The translations under genes and the position numbers were made by a program. From positions 1 through 8,152 of the forward strand of contig JAFGTO010000561.1 of the NCBI GenBank assembly GCA_016934095.1: a stretch of 8,152 nt of DNA, given 5' to 3'. The notes under the pieces are model-generated. The model was not told where the DNA came from. It was given only the letters and a program-made list of their open reading frames with translations, and did not search any database. This document shows positions 6,374 through 8,152 of this stretch, piece by piece. Source of the DNA: Candidatus Glassiibacteriota bacterium. GTDB lineage: Bacteria > Gemmatimonadota > Glassbacteria > GWA2-58-10. Within the stretch, counting starts at the first letter, position 1. Each line of letters starts with the position of its first letter.

Positions 6374-6403
6374 TGAAATTTTGTTTCCGCACGGCGCGTC
6401 ATA
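6374..6403 (+). promoter_or_regulatory. Candidate ECF promoter of the membrane-protein gene (copy 3)
   Basis: TGAAAT (6374-6379), 17 bases, then CGTCATA (6397-6403). The 15 bases AAAAGTTGAAATTTT and the nine bases CGCGTCATA are also present at copy 2, exactly 145 bases upstream, with the same spacing. A start near 6410 would give a leader of about 55-60 bases before ATG 6468, so this is the more likely main promoter of that gene. Confidence 0.62.
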
Positions 6404-6455
6404 AAACACGAGCAGAAGAAAATTAAACCTTTTATCTTTTAACTTGCCACGTTTT

Positions 6456-6470
6456 AAGGAGGGAAAAATG
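6456..6470 (+). promoter_or_regulatory. Ribosome-binding site deciding the ATG 6468 start
   Basis: AAGGAGGG (6456-6463) is followed by AAAA and ATG 6468. The strength and spacing of this site favour ATG 6468 over the longer TTG reading at 6444, whose extra eight residues would be encoded across the ribosome-binding site itself. Confidence 0.9.
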
Positions 6471-6917
6471 GGGGATTTAATCGGTCTGATGTCGGTGATC
6501 CTGCTCTTCGGGTCCATTCCGGCAATTATCATTTACATTGCCCGCAGCCGGCACCTCGAGCGGGTAAAGCTGATCGACAGGGGCGAGTACACCGCATTCA
6601 GCAGGCTGGATGTCCAGTCTCCGCCCCTCCCAGGGCGGTTCGCCCTGTTTTTCGGCCTGATCTTTATCGGCTTGGGGTTGGCAGGGATCATCTATTTCAT
6701 CGTCCTGGGCATCGATGAGGAAGAGGCTTTCTTCTTCGCCCTGGCCAGCCTGGTGGTAGGCGGCGCCATGCTGCTCTACTACCGGATGCTGGCGCCCCTG
6801 CGCGAGAAAGCCTCGCTGGCCTACGACAAGCAGCTCGAGTTGATGGAGGTCAACGGCAAGCGGGCCGCAGCAGCAGTCAAGGGTGCCGAAGTGCCGCAAA
6901 TCCCGAATCAGGATTGA
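6468..6917 (+). CDS. Small three-helix membrane protein, DUF6249-like, likely ECF target
   Basis: The 149-residue protein has hydrophobic helices at about 4-25, 59-81 and 87-106. Between the first two is a charged cytoplasmic-looking segment, RHLERVKLIDRGEYTAF. After the last comes a charged, probably helical tail of some 40 residues rich in Lys, Glu and Ala. The N-terminal helix followed by ER-x-LI-(D/E)-(R/K)-G resembles the DUF6249 group of uncharacterised membrane proteins as I remember it; no search was possible. No catalytic motif is visible and no function is assigned. Its gene is divergent from the sigma/anti-sigma operon and preceded by two copies of the motif found before the sigma gene, so it is probably a direct target and may take part in the same envelope response. 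A terminator follows, making it monocistronic. Confidence 0.85.
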   Translation: MGDLIGLMSVILLFGSIPAIIIYIARSRHLERVKLIDRGEYTAFSRLDVQSPPLPGRFALFFGLIFIGLGLAGIIYFIVLGIDEEEAFFFALASLVVGGAMLLYYRMLAPLREKASLAYDKQLELMEVNGKRAAAAVKGAEVPQIPNQD

Positions 6918-6952
6918 CAATCAGCAACATTTTATCTGGCGGTTACTCGAAA

Positions 6953-6990
6953 CCGCCCCGGCACCCTTGGGCCGCCGGGGCGGCTTTTTT
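6953..6990 (+). terminator. Intrinsic terminator after the small membrane protein gene
   Basis: CCGCCCCGGC (6953-6962) pairs perfectly with GCCGGGGCGG (6974-6983) around an 11-base loop, followed one base later by six T (6985-6990). It lies 35 bases after the stop codon at 6915-6917. It also argues against any upstream start for the next gene. Confidence 0.92.
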
Positions 6991-7000
6991 CGCCTTAAGC

Positions 7001-7029
7001 TTGCCTGGCTCGTTCAGGGGATTTATCTT
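7001..7029 (+). promoter_or_regulatory. Candidate sigma-70-type promoter of the B3/4-domain gene
   Basis: TTGCCT (7001-7006), a 17-base spacer, and TATCTT (7024-7029). The -10 hexamer and spacer length are the same as in the recA promoter downstream, which makes a chance match less likely. It lies just after the preceding terminator and would give a leader of about 80 bases. Confidence 0.45.
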
Positions 7030-7102
7030 GCAGGCATCCCGGCGCCGGGAGTGCGGATACGTCTGCCGCGGCGCGATGGGTCCCGGGAGTCCACCATAAC
7101 CA

Positions 7103-7119
7103 GGGAGGCCTTTGCCTTG
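7103..7119 (+). promoter_or_regulatory. Ribosome-binding site deciding the TTG 7117 start
   Basis: GGGAGG (7103-7108) stands eight bases before TTG 7117. The only other usual start in this frame downstream of the terminator is GTG 7051, which has no good Shine-Dalgarno and would add 22 residues of arginine-rich sequence unlike the rest of the protein. Confidence 0.7.
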
Positions 7120-7794
7120 GCCACGGTCCCGCAGCTGCAGATCGATGAGAGCCTGGCCGGCAAGGTGCGCCTGGCCCAGGTGGTGGCCGGGGGGCTGGCA
7201 GTCGATGACGGCTCGGCCCTCTGGGCCCTGTTCGAGCCTTTCTGCAGGGAGCTCGCCCAGCGCTGGGCCGGCAGCCCGATAGGCGAGGTCCCGGGGGTGC
7301 AGGCTGCGCGGGCGCTCTACCGGGCAATCGGAGTCGACCCGACCAAGACCCGCCCTTCTTCCGAGGCCCTGCTCAGGCGTGTGGTCCAGGGCAAGCCGCT
7401 CTACAGGGTCAACTCACTGGTGGATACGATCAACTACTGCAGCCTCTGTTTCCTGCTGCCCATAGGGCTTTACGACCTGGACCGTATCGAGGGGGAAAGC
7501 ATACTCTTGCGCCGGGGCGGGCCGGGCGAGTTTTTCGAGGGCATCCGCAAGGCCGGGGTGAACCTCGAGGGCAGGTATGCCCTTTTCGATGCCGGAGGCC
7601 CGTTCGGCTCGCCCACTTCCGACAGCCTGCGCACCAGCATCCGCCCGGATACGGTCAATTCCCTGGCGTTGATTTTCGCCCCGGCCGGGCTGGATGAGAA
7701 GACCCTGGCGGTCCACGCGGAGTTCCTGGCCGGGCAGGTCGCCCGTTTCGGAGGGGGGCTTCCGGAAACCACCGTGGTTGGGGTGGCCGGCTGA
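7117..7794 (+). CDS. Free-standing B3/B4-domain protein (PheRS beta editing-domain relative, COG3382 type)
   Basis: From TTG 7117 the product is 225 residues. The core, about 66-103, reads [20 protein letters not shown] and then [17 protein letters not shown]. It is followed by [14 protein letters not shown] and later [10 protein letters not shown] and LALIFAP. This pattern is typical of stand-alone proteins built from the B3/B4 module of the phenylalanyl-tRNA synthetase beta subunit. In the full synthetase that module hydrolyses mischarged Tyr-tRNA(Phe). A trans-editing or tRNA/nucleic-acid role for the solo form is inference; its substrate is unknown to me. No membrane segment or signal peptide is seen, so it should be cytoplasmic. 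The gene stands between a terminator and recA, with its own candidate promoter. An N-terminally longer version would begin upstream or inside the preceding terminator and is rejected. Confidence 0.85.
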   Translation: MATVPQLQIDESLAGKVRLAQVVAGGLAVDDGSALWALFEPFCRELAQRWAGSPIGEVPGVQAARALYRAIGVDPTKTRPSSEALLRRVVQGKPLYRVNSLVDTINYCSLCFLLPIGLYDLDRIEGESILLRRGGPGEFFEGIRKAGVNLEGRYALFDAGGPFGSPTSDSLRTSIRPDTVNSLALIFAPAGLDEKTLAVHAEFLAGQVARFGGGLPETTVVGVAG

Positions 7795-7801
7795 CACTCT
7801 A

Positions 7802-7830
7802 TTGACAAACACCCGCCGCCGGGGTATCTT
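7802..7830 (+). promoter_or_regulatory. Sigma-70-type promoter of recA
   Basis: TTGACA (7802-7807), a 17-base spacer, and TATCTT (7825-7830). The -35 is perfect and the -10 differs from TATAAT at two positions. A start near 7837 gives a leader of about 60 bases. No LexA-type box (CTG-N10-CAG or GAAC-N4-GTTC) is obvious between here and the start codon. Confidence 0.75.
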
Positions 7831-7897
7831 CATAATTCCAAGTAAACTAAGTAAAATCCGTTCATCGGGAAAACAGTCTATCAGGGGGTCCTCGTCT

Positions 7898-8152
7898 ATG
7901 GCGACCGATATTGCGAAAGAGAAACAGAAAGCCATCGGCCTTGCTATCAGCCAGATCGAACGTCAGTACGGCAAGGGCTCGATAATGATGCTAGGCGAAA
8001 GCGGGGCCAGGGTCCGGGTGGATGCGGTCTCTACCGGCGCGCTCAACCTGGACCTGGCTACAGGCATCGGCGGGATCCCGCGGGGCAGGGTCACCGAGAT
8101 TTTCGGCCCGGAATCCTCAGGCAAGACCACCCTGGCCCTGCACGTGGTGGCC
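7898..8152 (+). CDS. recA: Recombinase RecA (N-terminal part, runs off the window)
   Basis: RecA forms ATP-dependent filaments on single-stranded DNA, drives strand exchange and triggers LexA cleavage. The 85 visible residues match its N-terminus closely: [20 protein letters not shown], then [20 protein letters not shown], then the Walker A motif GPESSGKTT at residues 70-78, with Lys76 as the ATP-binding lysine. The start is ATG 7898, with a purine-rich AGGGGG (7883-7888) nine bases upstream. The remaining two thirds, including Walker B and the DNA-binding loops, lie beyond the window. The segment usually read GSIMRLG or GSIMKLG is here GSIMMLG. A promoter is present just upstream, so recA is likely transcribed independently of the B3/4-domain gene. 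Identification is certain. Confidence 0.97.
   Translation, partial: MATDIAKEKQKAIGLAISQIERQYGKGSIMMLGESGARVRVDAVSTGALNLDLATGIGGIPRGRVTEIFGPESSGKTTLALHVVA

Larger units (their letters stand above)
6064..6467. other. 404-bp divergent regulatory region
   Basis: No gene is supported in this stretch between the leftward sigma gene and the rightward membrane-protein gene. It is AT-rich in a GC-rich neighbourhood. It holds three copies of one promoter-like motif, a phased A-tract block, a small hairpin GGAG-AAATC-CTCC near 6346-6358, and the strong ribosome-binding site of the rightward gene. About 115 bases separate the two rightward motif copies; nothing coding is visible there. Confidence 0.8.

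Noticed and set aside
6305..6532. 75-codon minus-strand frame in the divergent region
   Set aside because: It overlaps the start of the membrane gene and a candidate promoter, and its product has no recognisable features.
6914..6919. TTGACA at the end of the small membrane gene as a -35 box
   Set aside because: No -10 hexamer at 16-18 bases, and a terminator lies just downstream.
6883..7116. N-terminal extension of the B3/4-domain protein
   Set aside because: It would be read through the terminator at 6953-6990 and lacks a ribosome-binding site; TTG 7117 has a good one.

Overview
The window looks like chromosomal DNA of a GC-rich bacterium. Only intergenic stretches are AT-rich, and third codon positions are mostly G or C. 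HPr carries Ser46, the site used by HPr kinase. There is a PHP-type histidinol phosphatase and an ECF sigma/anti-sigma pair. This mix suggests a Gram-negative lineage outside the well-studied enterics. The sequence alone does not fix the phylum.

Layout, left to right. (1) Positions 1-84 hold the last 27 codons of an unidentified gene. (2) ptsH (HPr, 173-439) and ptsI (Enzyme I, 442-2259) form a tight two-gene unit, the general phosphoryl-transfer half of the PTS. (3) A PHP-family histidinol phosphatase gene (2391-3221, TTG start) ends inside a good intrinsic terminator. (4) An intergenic region with a long imperfect inverted repeat (3274-3393) precedes a GltP-type dicarboxylate/glutamate symporter gene. 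Its best ribosome-binding site points to an unusual AUC start at 3497. (5) A 15-bp perfect hairpin (4790-4822) separates it from a convergent minus-strand operon: ECF sigma factor (6063-5521), then membrane anti-sigma factor (5502-4867). (6) A 404-bp divergent intergenic region (6064-6467) leads to a small three-helix membrane protein gene (6468-6917). (7) A terminator is followed by a free-standing B3/4-domain protein gene (7117-7794, TTG start), then the start of recA (7898 onward), each with a plausible sigma-70-type promoter.

The most interesting signal is in region 6. The same promoter-like motif, TGAAAT-N17-CGTC(A/T)TA, occurs three times with identical spacing. One copy points left toward the sigma/anti-sigma operon and two point right toward the membrane protein gene. 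Five A-tracts at about 10-bp intervals lie between and within the back-to-back copies, predicting curved DNA. I read this as a self-contained circuit: the sigma factor activates its own operon and the divergent membrane-protein gene, and the anti-sigma factor restrains it from the membrane. This is inference from motif repetition and gene order. The signal sensed is unknown.
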